Source of the DNA: Acholoe squamosa
Taxonomy: Eukaryota > Annelida > Polychaeta > Phyllodocida > Polynoidae
Reading direction: 5' to 3'
Assembly (NCBI GenBank): GCA_949317995.1
Contig: OX439041.1
Span: forward strand, 4,900,501 to 4,964,500
DNA length: 64,000 bases
Shown: in pieces, positions 8,807 to 17,025 of the stretch
Layout of the letters: each line of letters opens with the position of its first letter
Numbering within the stretch: the stretch's first letter is position 1
Notes under the pieces: generated by a model
What the model saw: the letters and a program-made list of their open reading frames with translations, nothing else
Told to the model about the DNA's origin: nothing
Database searches by the model: none
Position numbers and translations under genes: made by a program

Positions 8807-11755
8807 ATGGCTGAGGAATCCGTAGCTGCAGCCAAGCTATCCGGTGACCCGGATAAGCTGACTCCGTCCGCAGAAGCTTTTCCGGAAGCTTTGTCGCCTG
8901 TTACACAGGAAGAGAGCGAGATGATGGACGTGGAGGAACCCACGGATCGCTCGTTCGAGGAGAAGCTGGCTTCATTCTCACTCAATGAGCCAGAGAAACT
9001 GCTGTCTCCACTCCCAGCAGAGGGATCCGGAGCGACTGCGAGTGCTGAACCCGCAGCGACAGAGTCCGAAACTACCCAAGTTGACGGACAGAAGGATGAG
9101 TGGAAGCCAGCAGTGGCGGAGCCTTTTCCAGCTAGCTATGATGGTCGCTACCTGTATGTCCACCCGGAACTGCAGGCACAAGTGACCTACGCGGACGGGA
9201 CACCAGTCAGGATGGACCCGAAAGTCAGGATAGCTATCGAGGGCGTCATGGCTCCCGAACAGCTGACCAGGATGCCTCCCGAGTGGCTTCGAGACTGGCC
9301 GTGGTTCCAACGGGGACTTATGGTGGACGCTGGTTTCCGTGAAACCGTGTACGCAGCTAACCGAGCCTTCGAGCTCGGAGCGTATCCGAAGCCTGACAAG
9401 TCCCTGTGGAACGTCAAGGCTACGAACATTAACTGGGTAGGCTGTGTCTGGGATACCGATGGCCAGACCTACCCACGCCCTAGTGCTATCCGGACGCCGT
9501 GCCGGACCACTAAGGAATTCCGGGAGGCCGCTGCTAACTTCGAGCAGTGGGACGACGGTTACTACATAACCGAACAGGAATTGGTGGATGTCCAGAACAA
9601 TTCACTAATCGGATTGGACCGAGCTGCAGCCCTTCGGACGGTTATTGTCCGCCGCATGACTGCCGAACAGGAGGCACAGGAAGAGGCTAAGAGGGCCGCG
9701 GAAGCACCCGCACCTCCTATCCCCGACCTGAAGCTTGCCACCAGAAGCTCCGCCAGTGCTACATCAGCTACCGGCAGCACTACTACTCCAGTAGAAGCCA
9801 CGACCTCCAGCACATCCGGAACCCAGGAACCGGAGGAAGACTGGAAGGTCAGTAAGAACCGACGATCCGCTGCTCGGAAGCTCAAGAATCTCCCGGATTC
9901 TGCGAGAGCCGAGCCGAAACCCAGCACCTCAACCACTGGTAGTACTGCCATGGAGGTTGAGTCGTCTGACGAGGAGTCGGTGCACGAATCCTCGGTTGAG
10001 TATGATGAGAAGGCCACTCCATCAACTCAAACCGAGGCCGAACGTTGGGCTAACGCCAAATCCGGATTCAAAACCCGGATCCCGACGTGTTTCTCCGACT
10101 GTGCGTACGGAGTTAAGAAGGACGGCTCTACCCTCTATGCCTGTCCAGACTCAATCAATAAGAACGATGAGTCGGATGATGAAGATTGGATGCGCCTTTC
10201 GGACGAGGACCCCAATCCGAGCAAAGCCTATCGAAAGATGTGGCTTATGCTAAACCACACCGAAGGGTATTACACTTATACCCAGAGGAGGAAGCTGCGT
10301 TGGGCTTTAGAGAAGTGGTACGGTGACGATCAAAAGTCCTGTCCCTTCTCTATCTGCCAGGATGCGAGTGATGTCTCGATCCGGACCTGGAGTACTCCAG
10401 CCCGGTTCCAAAGGCATCTGGTAGAGGCCCACTTCCACCATCACCCGGTTTACATTTGTGATCCGAGTTATGGTAAGAAGGGCAAGAAGTGTACTACGAA
10501 GGTGCAATACAACCGACGTAGTGATCTGGCTAGACACCAGAAGAAATGCCACGCAGAAGGTTTGGACGGGGCCCGGAAGCGCATCATGGAGCTTCATCAG
10601 GAACTCATGAAGGAGTTCGATAGCCTGAGCGAGGATGCTTGGTCTAAGATCCGACCAGGGGACCAAGTCCTCTGCGAAGTTCCGAAGACCAAGGATTCGA
10701 AACTCCGAGCAAAGATAGTCCTGACTCCTGGAAAGGGTAAACTGGACATGCACGAGTCTCTCTGGCAGAAATGCGAGGAATCCGGAAAGGATGCAAAGAG
10801 AGCTCGTGAAAGGAGCAGGAGAGACCAGAACCGTGGCGGCAATGGTAATGGTCAGAGCACAACAAAACCGAAGGTCAGAGCAGAGGACCGTTCCAGGTCC
10901 CCTCTGACAAGGCACCCCGCAGAACAGGCTCAGGGCACTCCGGTGTTCAAGAAGCCTGAACCTGCCGGATACGCTGGAGCCGTATCTAAACCTGGGAAAG
11001 TGAGTTCTCGAAACTTTCCGTCCTTAAACCAGGGACCTGGACCTGAGAGCCAGACCTTGGTGGTAGGAAAGGATGGTCGCCTTATGCCAAAGAAGACCAC
11101 CGCATCTGCTGCCGCCGGATCTGCATCCGCTCCAGCCGCCCCACCAGTTACCTTTACCCAGGAGCAGTTAAACATGTACCTGCAAATGGGACTGAAACAG
11201 AATGTACCACCTGCCTTCTGTGTACCAACGACAGGTGTGTCCGGGAGTCCTAAACCCGGAAGTGGTCCACAGGCCGCCTCGACTCCTCCCAAGGCTGTCG
11301 CGGCACCTGAGAAACCGAAGGACGCCATTACCATTAAAACTGGTAATGCGGAAGTTTGGTTTGAGAAGTCTCGCCAAGGGGAGGCAGATGTCCAGAAGGC
11401 CATCTACACCCATTGGGAGAAGACCGTTCGTGAGAAAGCGATCGAGTTTCATCAGGGTCTCCTAAACGAAACCCTGTTGTGTATGAAACAGGTGGGCGAC
11501 GCTGAAAAGCAACGTCTCGAGACTCTCATCCGGGACGATGTAAAGGCCCAGGAGGAGGCTGCCTCAGCTGCTCAAGAAAAAGCAGCTATGGATGTACACG
11601 TGTTGGAAAAGCGTGTAAAGGAGGAGATCACTCGGAACACCAACCTGAACACTAAGTTCATGAGGGTGTTCGGAGTCGACTTGGACGAGTGGGACGGCAC
11701 TCCCGAGTCGGCTTTAGCTCTTCTGAAGAAGAAGCATGCTAAGAAATCCGTTTAA
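8807..11755 (+). CDS. ORF3 of element 1: zinc-finger protein of unknown role
   Basis: A 982-aa protein encoded where some retroelements carry env. It has no signal peptide or membrane segment, so it is not an envelope. ATG at 8807 was chosen because an in-frame stop lies just upstream. Layout: acidic, Ser/Thr-rich N-terminus; a conserved-looking Trp/Pro-rich region (about residues 100-270); a low-complexity Ala/Ser/Thr segment; two C2H2-like fingers, C512-x4-C517-x19-H537-x4-H542 and C551-x10-C562-x14-H577-x4-H582, the second with the helix-like RRSDLARH; a basic Arg-rich stretch; a Pro/Ala-rich segment; and a charged, probably coiled-coil C-terminus. Nucleic-acid binding is likely from the fingers. 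The role (RNA packaging, regulation, targeting) is unknown. Codon use is more GC-rich than gag and pol. Confidence 0.85.
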   Translation: MAEESVAAAKLSGDPDKLTPSAEAFPEALSPVTQEESEMMDVEEPTDRSFEEKLASFSLNEPEKLLSPLPAEGSGATASAEPAATESETTQVDGQKDEWKPAVAEPFPASYDGRYLYVHPELQAQVTYADGTPVRMDPKVRIAIEGVMAPEQLTRMPPEWLRDWPWFQRGLMVDAGFRETVYAANRAFELGAYPKPDKSLWNVKATNINWVGCVWDTDGQTYPRPSAIRTPCRTTKEFREAAANFEQWDDGYYITEQELVDVQNNSLIGLDRAAALRTVIVRRMTAEQEAQEEAKRAAEAPAPPIPDLKLATRSSASATSATGSTTTPVEATTSSTSGTQEPEEDWKVSKNRRSAARKLKNLPDSARAEPKPSTSTTGSTAMEVESSDEESVHESSVEYDEKATPSTQTEAERWANAKSGFKTRIPTCFSDCAYGVKKDGSTLYACPDSINKNDESDDEDWMRLSDEDPNPSKAYRKMWLMLNHTEGYYTYTQRRKLRWALEKWYGDDQKSCPFSICQDASDVSIRTWSTPARFQRHLVEAHFHHHPVYICDPSYGKKGKKCTTKVQYNRRSDLARHQKKCHAEGLDGARKRIMELHQELMKEFDSLSEDAWSKIRPGDQVLCEVPKTKDSKLRAKIVLTPGKGKLDMHESLWQKCEESGKDAKRARERSRRDQNRGGNGNGQSTTKPKVRAEDRSRSPLTRHPAEQAQGTPVFKKPEPAGYAGAVSKPGKVSSRNFPSLNQGPGPESQTLVVGKDGRLMPKKTTASAAAGSASAPAAPPVTFTQEQLNMYLQMGLKQNVPPAFCVPTTGVSGSPKPGSGPQAASTPPKAVAAPEKPKDAITIKTGNAEVWFEKSRQGEADVQKAIYTHWEKTVREKAIEFHQGLLNETLLCMKQVGDAEKQRLETLIRDDVKAQEEAASAAQEKAAMDVHVLEKRVKEEITRNTNLNTKFMRVFGVDLDEWDGTPESALALLKKKHAKKSV

Positions 11756-13252
11756 AGCATGCTAGGGTTATTTCTTCCATAATTTTTTTTCCAACACCAA
11801 ATGACCAGATATAGTCTTTGCGGAACCCTAAAGGTCTGCGAATGCTTTTACTAGTGCATGAACACCTATGCTATGTGTTCCGGGTTCCTTTGACCAGTCT
11901 ATTATTCAGGTTGTATAACATTTATTACACCCTGAATAGCCTATTCGGATTTATAATTTCATCCATGAACAATCCGATAGTAGACTTGCTGCTGTGAGAC
12001 GTATCCGGATGCCAGTTCCAGACTCCTGCTGTTACCCGTGCTAACCAATTACTAGGATGGACTTTACGATTTACCTCTACAACTCATCTGTACTCCCGAA
12101 TGGACTTATATCTCTACTACTATTACTTCCGGATCAACCTATATCGGACTATTATTTTACTTATGTCAACTAAAACTTAAAAAGGATTACGTTCTCTACA
12201 CAGTTGACACATCCGGACTAATATTCTACAAATCTACACCATTCGGATATACTATAAACTTTAGCACTACTAGAGGATTGTGGGTAGCTGCCCCAAATCA
12301 ACTACCGTGTTCACTCAATATAAGGAAACTATAAACTTTAGCACGTCCATCCCGTGGTTAGCTGACCACACCTACCTACTAGTACCCGGAGGATACAGCA
12401 GAAGACTCCAGCAGCATTTATAATTCCTGTATATTGTATATAATGTCATATTTCTATTTTTCTATAATATTATATGTATGTACATATCCACTAGATACAT
12501 ATTATAATACGGGTACATAGACATTTCCTGATACGGATCTCTAATCACTATTAGTATTTATATTATAAGATCCGTTAAACTTCACCAGATAACACATATT
12601 ATTGTCCTGCGAGACAAATTATATAATAAGTATAATGATCTGGTGCTATAAAAGTTATTAGGTACACGGTGATAATATATTATTATATTCATTATCACAC
12701 CGTGATGTTTTTTTTCAAGTGTATGTTATAAATAATCATATTCGTACTACTCACGGAATCCTTAACGGATTCGTATAATATTAATATACGACATGTCATT
12801 AGATAGTGATGTTACTATAACAGTCTTCTTTAAGACTACATATTCAAATGTGGTGTCAATGACTACAAACACACGTACGGATGTTATTTTGTGATATGTT
12901 TTATTATCGACAGTTCCGTTACATATAGCTGTCATCATCACATGTATACGATTCATATTACTTGTCTTATTAATTATACCTGAAATATAATACAATATTA
13001 TGTGGTATAATAATTAAATAGACAGTTCCGTTTCACATAACTGTCTCTTCTTCAAGTAATTCGTATAATATTTCAACATCCTAATCGTTATATGTAACTA
13101 AAATTCACTATCGAATATATATATATGACATCTGGTTCACAATTTATTTAGTGCTAATGTTATACCTATGGTTGTACCTCTATTACTAAAGGTTTAGACA
13201 TGTAGAAATGTTATCCTAGTAATATTATACGTATAACACCCTCCTAAATGTC
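11756..13252 (+). other. 3' untranslated region of element 1
   Basis: About 1.5 kb of AT-rich DNA between ORF3 and the purine tract, with no substantial ORF. It contains two related 25-nt hairpins (12909-12933 and 13021-13045). Element 2 has lost the first three quarters but keeps the last part including both hairpins. Confidence 0.7.
12909..13045 (+). other. Tandem pair of GACAG...CTGTC hairpins
   Basis: Hairpin 1 is GACAG, a 15-nt loop, then CTGTC (12909-12933). Hairpin 2 is GACAGTT, an 11-nt loop, then AACTGTC (13021-13045). Both begin GACAGTTCCG. Element 2 retains both (38463-38487 and 38575-38599), with base changes confined to the loops. A role in RNA packaging, 3' processing or ORF3 binding is conjecture. 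Confidence 0.5.
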
Positions 13253-13263
13253 TGGGGGAGTGG
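13253..13263 (+). other. Polypurine tract of element 1
   Basis: TGGGGGAGTGG lies directly before the 3' LTR, the expected site for plus-strand priming. It is identical in element 2 before 38816. Confidence 0.75.
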
Positions 13264-13638
13264 TGTAGAGGTACACTTTACTACCATAGGAGTTGGGTAC
13301 CGTCTGACGTGGCGGGTGAGTCGAGTCGTCGGACGTTCCTCAGGTTCCGGATAGGTGGCAGCACCGATCCGGGTCTGTGGGGACATCTGACGACGAACAC
13401 CTGGGTCCGTATATAAAGCCCAGGGCTCAGCCGCTACGTCAGAGGCCCTTCTGGCCTCCACACTATGTAAACCACTGTCTTTTAATATTAGCTGCCTCTT
13501 TGATATCATTCGGCAGCCGTGAGTGTGCATTAAGTAATAAACCTAACCGTTGGCATACACTTGGAATACTGTCTTACTCTTTCTTTCCGAATCGTAAGAC
13601 CCGAACCCCCCAGGTCCGTAAGGCCACAAACCCTTACA
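13264..13638 (+). repeat. 3' LTR of element 1
   Basis: Identical by eye to the 5' LTR over all 375 bp, including the TATA box (13410) and the AATAAA (13536-13541) that should end the element transcript. The host satellite resumes directly after it. Confidence 0.95.
13536..13541 (+). terminator. Polyadenylation signal in the 3' LTR of element 1
   Basis: AATAAA within TAAGTAATAAACCTAACC. In the downstream LTR this is the expected signal for 3'-end formation of the genomic RNA. Confidence 0.6.
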
Positions 13639-14290
13639 ATAGCTTCAATTATCCACACAGTATCCATCAATAGCTTCAATTTAATATGTCATACTTATCC
13701 ACAAAGTATATATCAATAGCTCCAATTTAATATGTCATAATTATCCACACAGTATATGTCAATAGCTCCAATTTAATATGTCATACTTTTCTACACAGTA
13801 TATATCAATAGCTCCAATTTAATATGTCATAATTATCCACACAGTATACGTCAATAGCTCCAATTTAATATGTCATACTTTTCTACACAGTATATATCAA
13901 TAGCTCCAATTTAATATGTCATAATTATCCACACAGTATCCATCAATAGCTCCAATTTAATATGTCATACTTTTCTACACAGTATATATCAATAGCTCCA
14001 ATTTAATATGTCATAATTATCCACACAGTATACGTCAATAGCTCCAATTTAATATGTCATACTTTTCTACAGTATATATCAATAGCTCCAATTTAATATG
14101 TCATAATTATCCACACAGTATACGTCAATAGCTCCAATTTAATATGTCATACTTATCCACACAGTATATATCAATAGCTCCAATTTAATATGTCATAATT
14201 ATCCACACAGTATCCATCAATAGCTCCAATTTAATATGTCATACTTTTCTACACAGTATATATCAATAGCTCTAATTTAATAGGTCATAC
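13639..14290. repeat. AT-rich satellite, right block, 46-bp unit in 92-bp dimers
   Basis: About 14 tandem copies of a 46-bp unit (TCAATAGCTCCAATTTAATA then TGTCATA then a variable part). Two variants alternate: A has CATAATTATCCACACAG and B has CATACTTTTCTACACAG, giving a 92-bp higher-order period. It continues the block at 632-803 across element 1. Confidence 0.85.
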
Positions 14291-14793
14291 TTTACAATCT
14301 GTTCAACAGTTCCAGAGAAAGGCCCGTTTGCTGCATAAACCTCAGAGGGAGTATATTGCGAGAGGACTGTTTTGTGGTTGCTAAGTTATAAACCATTGCT
14401 ATGTTACTCGCTTGAAATTTAAAGCACCAGGGGGTAACACTGCAACCACCACAGGCCTCAAAATTACTCTGGTGGGAATTGAGCTGCCTGAAAAGATAGT
14501 TGATGCAGTAAAAGAAAATTCAAAACTACACCTACTTTGTCCAAGACAAACTTCTGTAAATTCTCGAGTACAAGTCTCACCCTCATGTTAGCCACACCCT
14601 TAGTTTGTGGACAAGCTATTAGCCTCACCTAGGGCTTGTAAATTGGTACTGTTCTATAGTGTCAAATTATCTTGTATATGCTGCATACTGGCCTTGGGAA
14701 TCTCCTGTAAGCCTCAATGTTGTTTGGGATCTAGTATAAGCTGGGGCTTATATGAGAGAATTTACAATACTGATGTTGAGTCCCGCTTATAGA
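14291..14793. other. Spacer, no gene seen
   Basis: Follows the satellite. No coding exon, TIR or tandem repeat was recognised. Confidence 0.4.
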
Positions 14794-15163
14794 TGTAAGT
14801 GTAATGGTCCGTATCGACTTAAATGTTGGGTGGCTCGTTGGCTCGCTTATCACTAAAGGTAGCAACACAACACGAGAGATTCGGGTTGGGCAAAGCCCCA
14901 GATCACCCCTACCGCTCAGGTAGGCCTTTTATTCACATACTTTCTGTGCCAGGTATACGTCTTGACTGGACCAGGTCCAGTCCCCTTCTGCGGATCGTCC
15001 GGCTTCTTAGTAGAAGCTGGACGCGAGGCATGGTGCTGCCCCCTCTTGTACCAAACGGGTATCGCGAAGCGACACCTGGTTGGCATAGAAGGAACGAGCA
15101 CCACACGAGCACGTCTCTCGGATGAACCGCACTAATATATATACAACGATGCCGGCCCCTACA
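14794..15163 (-). repeat. Candidate solo LTR of an unrelated LTR element
   Basis: Read on the minus strand, a 370-bp GC-rich block starts TGTAGGGGCCGGC and ends ACTTACA. It has a TATA-like TATATATA (plus about 15137-15144) and, about 200 bp on, AATAAA (plus 14928-14933). Spacing and TG/CA ends fit an LTR. It does not resemble the Ty3/Gypsy LTRs here except at the terminal bases. No clear target duplication is present, so the call is tentative. Confidence 0.4.
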
Positions 15164-15170
15164 TAAGCAC

Positions 15171-15764
15171 CCTCAACAGCCACCCATAGCCTTGAACCTT
15201 TACACATTCAGGTATCATGATTATAGAGTTAAAGAAACCTCAACAGCCACCCATAGCTTTGAACCTTTACACATTCAGGTATCATGATTATAGAGTTAAA
15301 GAACCTCAACAGCCACCCATAGCTTTGAACCTTTACACACTCATGTATCATGATTATAGAGGTAACGAAGCTCAACAGCCACCCATAGCCTTGAACCTTT
15401 ACACACTCATGTGTCATGATTATAGACGTAACGAACCTCAACAGTCACCCATAGCTTTGAACCTTTACACACTCATGTGTCATGATTATAGACGTAACGA
15501 ACCTCAACAGTCACCCATAGCTTTGAACCTTTACACACTCATGTATCATGATTATAGAGGTAACGAACCTCAACAGCCACCCATAGCTTTGAACCTTTAC
15601 ACACTCATGTGTCATGATTATAGAGGTAACGAACCTCAACAGCCACCCATAGCTTTGAACCTTTACACACTCATGTATCATGATTATAGACGTAAGGAAC
15701 CTCGGTAACGAACCTCAATAGCCACCCATAGCTTTGAACCTTTACACATTCATGTGTCATGATT
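15171..15764. repeat. 66-bp minisatellite, about nine copies
   Basis: Unit starts CCTCAACAGCCACCCATAGC and continues through a TTTACACAYTCA and CATGATTATAGA segment. Because 66 is divisible by three, a 163-codon frame stays open with a 22-residue repeat. This is not evidence of a gene. Confidence 0.9.
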
Positions 15765-16438
15765 AATACAAATTGGCATGGTGAGTTATAGCACAATTAT
15801 AATCCTATAAATAGTGACTGGCAATATATATTAAGAATGAAGAAGCTGAAGTAGTGGGCAACTGTACATATATGACCTTGTAGATACTTTTAAAGACAGG
15901 GAGAGGAATTGGAGGTTTTATTTTAATTTAATTTTTGGAAAAAAAATTAGAATAATTAGAACTCAGGGTGAATCTTGTAAAACAGGGGTGTTGCTTATCA
16001 ATTTTCTGTCATAAATACCTTGGTAGTCTAGGTGAAAGAGTGGGTGAAAGCATGGGCACCATTAACCTGAAGGATTTAAAGGATACATCAACATCACTTA
16101 ATAGAATACATAATCGTCCATGATTCAAAGTATTCAAATTGGGGCATCTTCCATACATGCTCATTTTGAATTTTTCTCTACAAAACGCTCTGGTCATGTA
16201 GAAATCCCAGGTGTTGAAATAAATAAGGACTTTCTAATCTGTGTCACTTCTTTACCGCTGCTTAAAAGGAACTTGCCAGCCAAATTTTAGATCTATTTAA
16301 CCTGGTGTACTATAGTACAATAGAAACCATCTTCAGAAGACAACGTTTAAGCAGATGCATGAGCAAATTCTGGTGAAAATACGCCAGCTTCTGAGGAGGT
16401 TAGATGTTACTATGCTTCTTATTTGGTAAAGGCATTAC
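15765..16438. other. Spacer downstream of minus-strand TM exon
   Basis: Unique-looking AT-rich DNA. If the minus-strand EGF/TM gene is real, its cytoplasmic exons would be here or further left, but none was convincingly recognised. Confidence 0.35.
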
Positions 16439-16532
16439 CTGCTGTAAACTGTGACCCCAAAAATTCCACCGACAATCAACAGGACAATCGCCACAACACC
16501 CAGTACCACGGGGACAAAGATGTCACCTGCCC
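16439..16532 (-). CDS. Exon encoding a single transmembrane helix (EGF/TM gene remnant)
   Basis: On the minus strand a 94-bp frame lies between an acceptor (CTTAGTTTCAG before 16532) and a donor (AG then GTAATG at 16438). It encodes about 31 residues: a short lead with GDIFVP, then a hydrophobic stretch (VVLGVVAIVLLIVGGIFGV) ending in TVYSR, a typical single-pass membrane anchor with a basic stop-transfer residue. The entering phase (two bases completing a Gly codon) fits the phase at which the EGF-like exon at 16913-17025 ends. The two could therefore be consecutive exons of a receptor-like protein with EGF repeats before its membrane anchor. No kinase or other cytoplasmic domain was found. 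Confidence 0.5.
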
Positions 16533-16755
16533 CTGAAACTAAGACAATGATAACATGTTGGTAAAGACCAAACAATTATGAATACTTATCACTGGGTGTC
16601 TGCTAGAATTGAAGCAAAAATGTAAATTTAGAAGTCTTTAAATTCAACATAAAGTTCAGTAGATGCTGCTAAACTGTCATTTGAATATTTAGGTATACTT
16701 AAGTTTAATTTAGGATGGCCATGTAACTATTGCTTTAAACCACAAATCTGCATAA

Positions 16756-16912
16756 GTGTACTTACTATGGTTACCTGTATACTTGGAACAGGTACATGTA
16801 TACTTACCACAAGTACATGTGTACTTACCACAGGTACATGTGTACTTACCACAGGTACAAGTGTACTTACCACAGGTACATGTGTACTTACCACAGGTAC
16901 ATGTGTACTTAC
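16756..16912. repeat. 21-bp minisatellite that repeats a splice donor
   Basis: Six to seven tandem copies of about 21 bp, based on GTGTACTTACCACAGGTACA. On the minus strand each copy begins GGTAAGTACAC. The array abuts the donor GTAAGT of the EGF-like exon and appears to be an amplification of the first bases of its intron. Confidence 0.8.
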
Positions 16913-17025
16913 CTTCAAAGTTATCACCACTGAACCTATGCGTACAGGTACTGGTGTAGGAGTTAACGCCATCCACACACGTTTCACCCTTCTCACAAGG
17001 ATTGGAACTGTAGTCATCAACTTTG
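16913..17025 (-). pseudogene. Degenerate EGF-like exon
   Basis: Minus-strand 113-bp exon with a good acceptor (ATCCATCACAG) and donor (GAAG then GTAAGT). The translation keeps the calcium-binding EGF framework: VDDY, SSNPC, EKGETC, VDGVNSY, then TC and FSGDNFEG. Three of the six disulphide cysteines are replaced (Tyr in DDC, Ser after SYT, Phe in NCE). The exon is one base shorter than the usual 114-bp phase 1-1 EGF exon. These changes suggest a decaying exon. It lies upstream, in transcription order, of the TM exon at 16439-16532. Confidence 0.5.

Larger units (their letters stand above)
804..13638 (+). mobile_element. Ty3/Gypsy-type LTR retrotransposon, element 1 (complete, 12,835 bp)
   Basis: Full-length element: 5' LTR 804-1178, tRNA-His-type primer site 1180-1191, gag, pol, a third ORF, a roughly 1.5-kb AT-rich 3' untranslated region, purine tract and 3' LTR 13264-13638. 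The LTRs run TGTAGAGG to CCTTACA and read as identical over 375 bp. The target duplication is ATAG (800-803 and 13639-13642), or AATAG if the final LTR A is counted with the host. Domain order PR-RT-RH-IN is Ty3/Gypsy. All three ORFs are open, so the insertion looks recent and possibly competent. At 12.8 kb it is large for the group, mainly because of a long gag and ORF3. Confidence 0.95.

Noticed and set aside
9562-11403. Long antisense frames inside ORF3 (151, 202 and 157 codons)
   Set aside because: They mirror the GC-rich codon use of ORF3 and have no recognisable domains or starts. Likely shadows.
8807-11755. ORF3 as an envelope gene
   Set aside because: No signal peptide, furin-like site or transmembrane segment is visible. 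The protein is charged and carries zinc-finger-like motifs.
632-14290. Many TTATCCACA matches to the bacterial DnaA box
   Set aside because: They are part of a eukaryotic satellite unit. The context is clearly animal genomic DNA, so a bacterial origin is not supported.
15217-15708. 163-codon open frame with a 22-residue repeat
   Set aside because: It is a 66-bp minisatellite whose unit length is a multiple of three. Openness is a by-product, and there are no splice or start signals of note.
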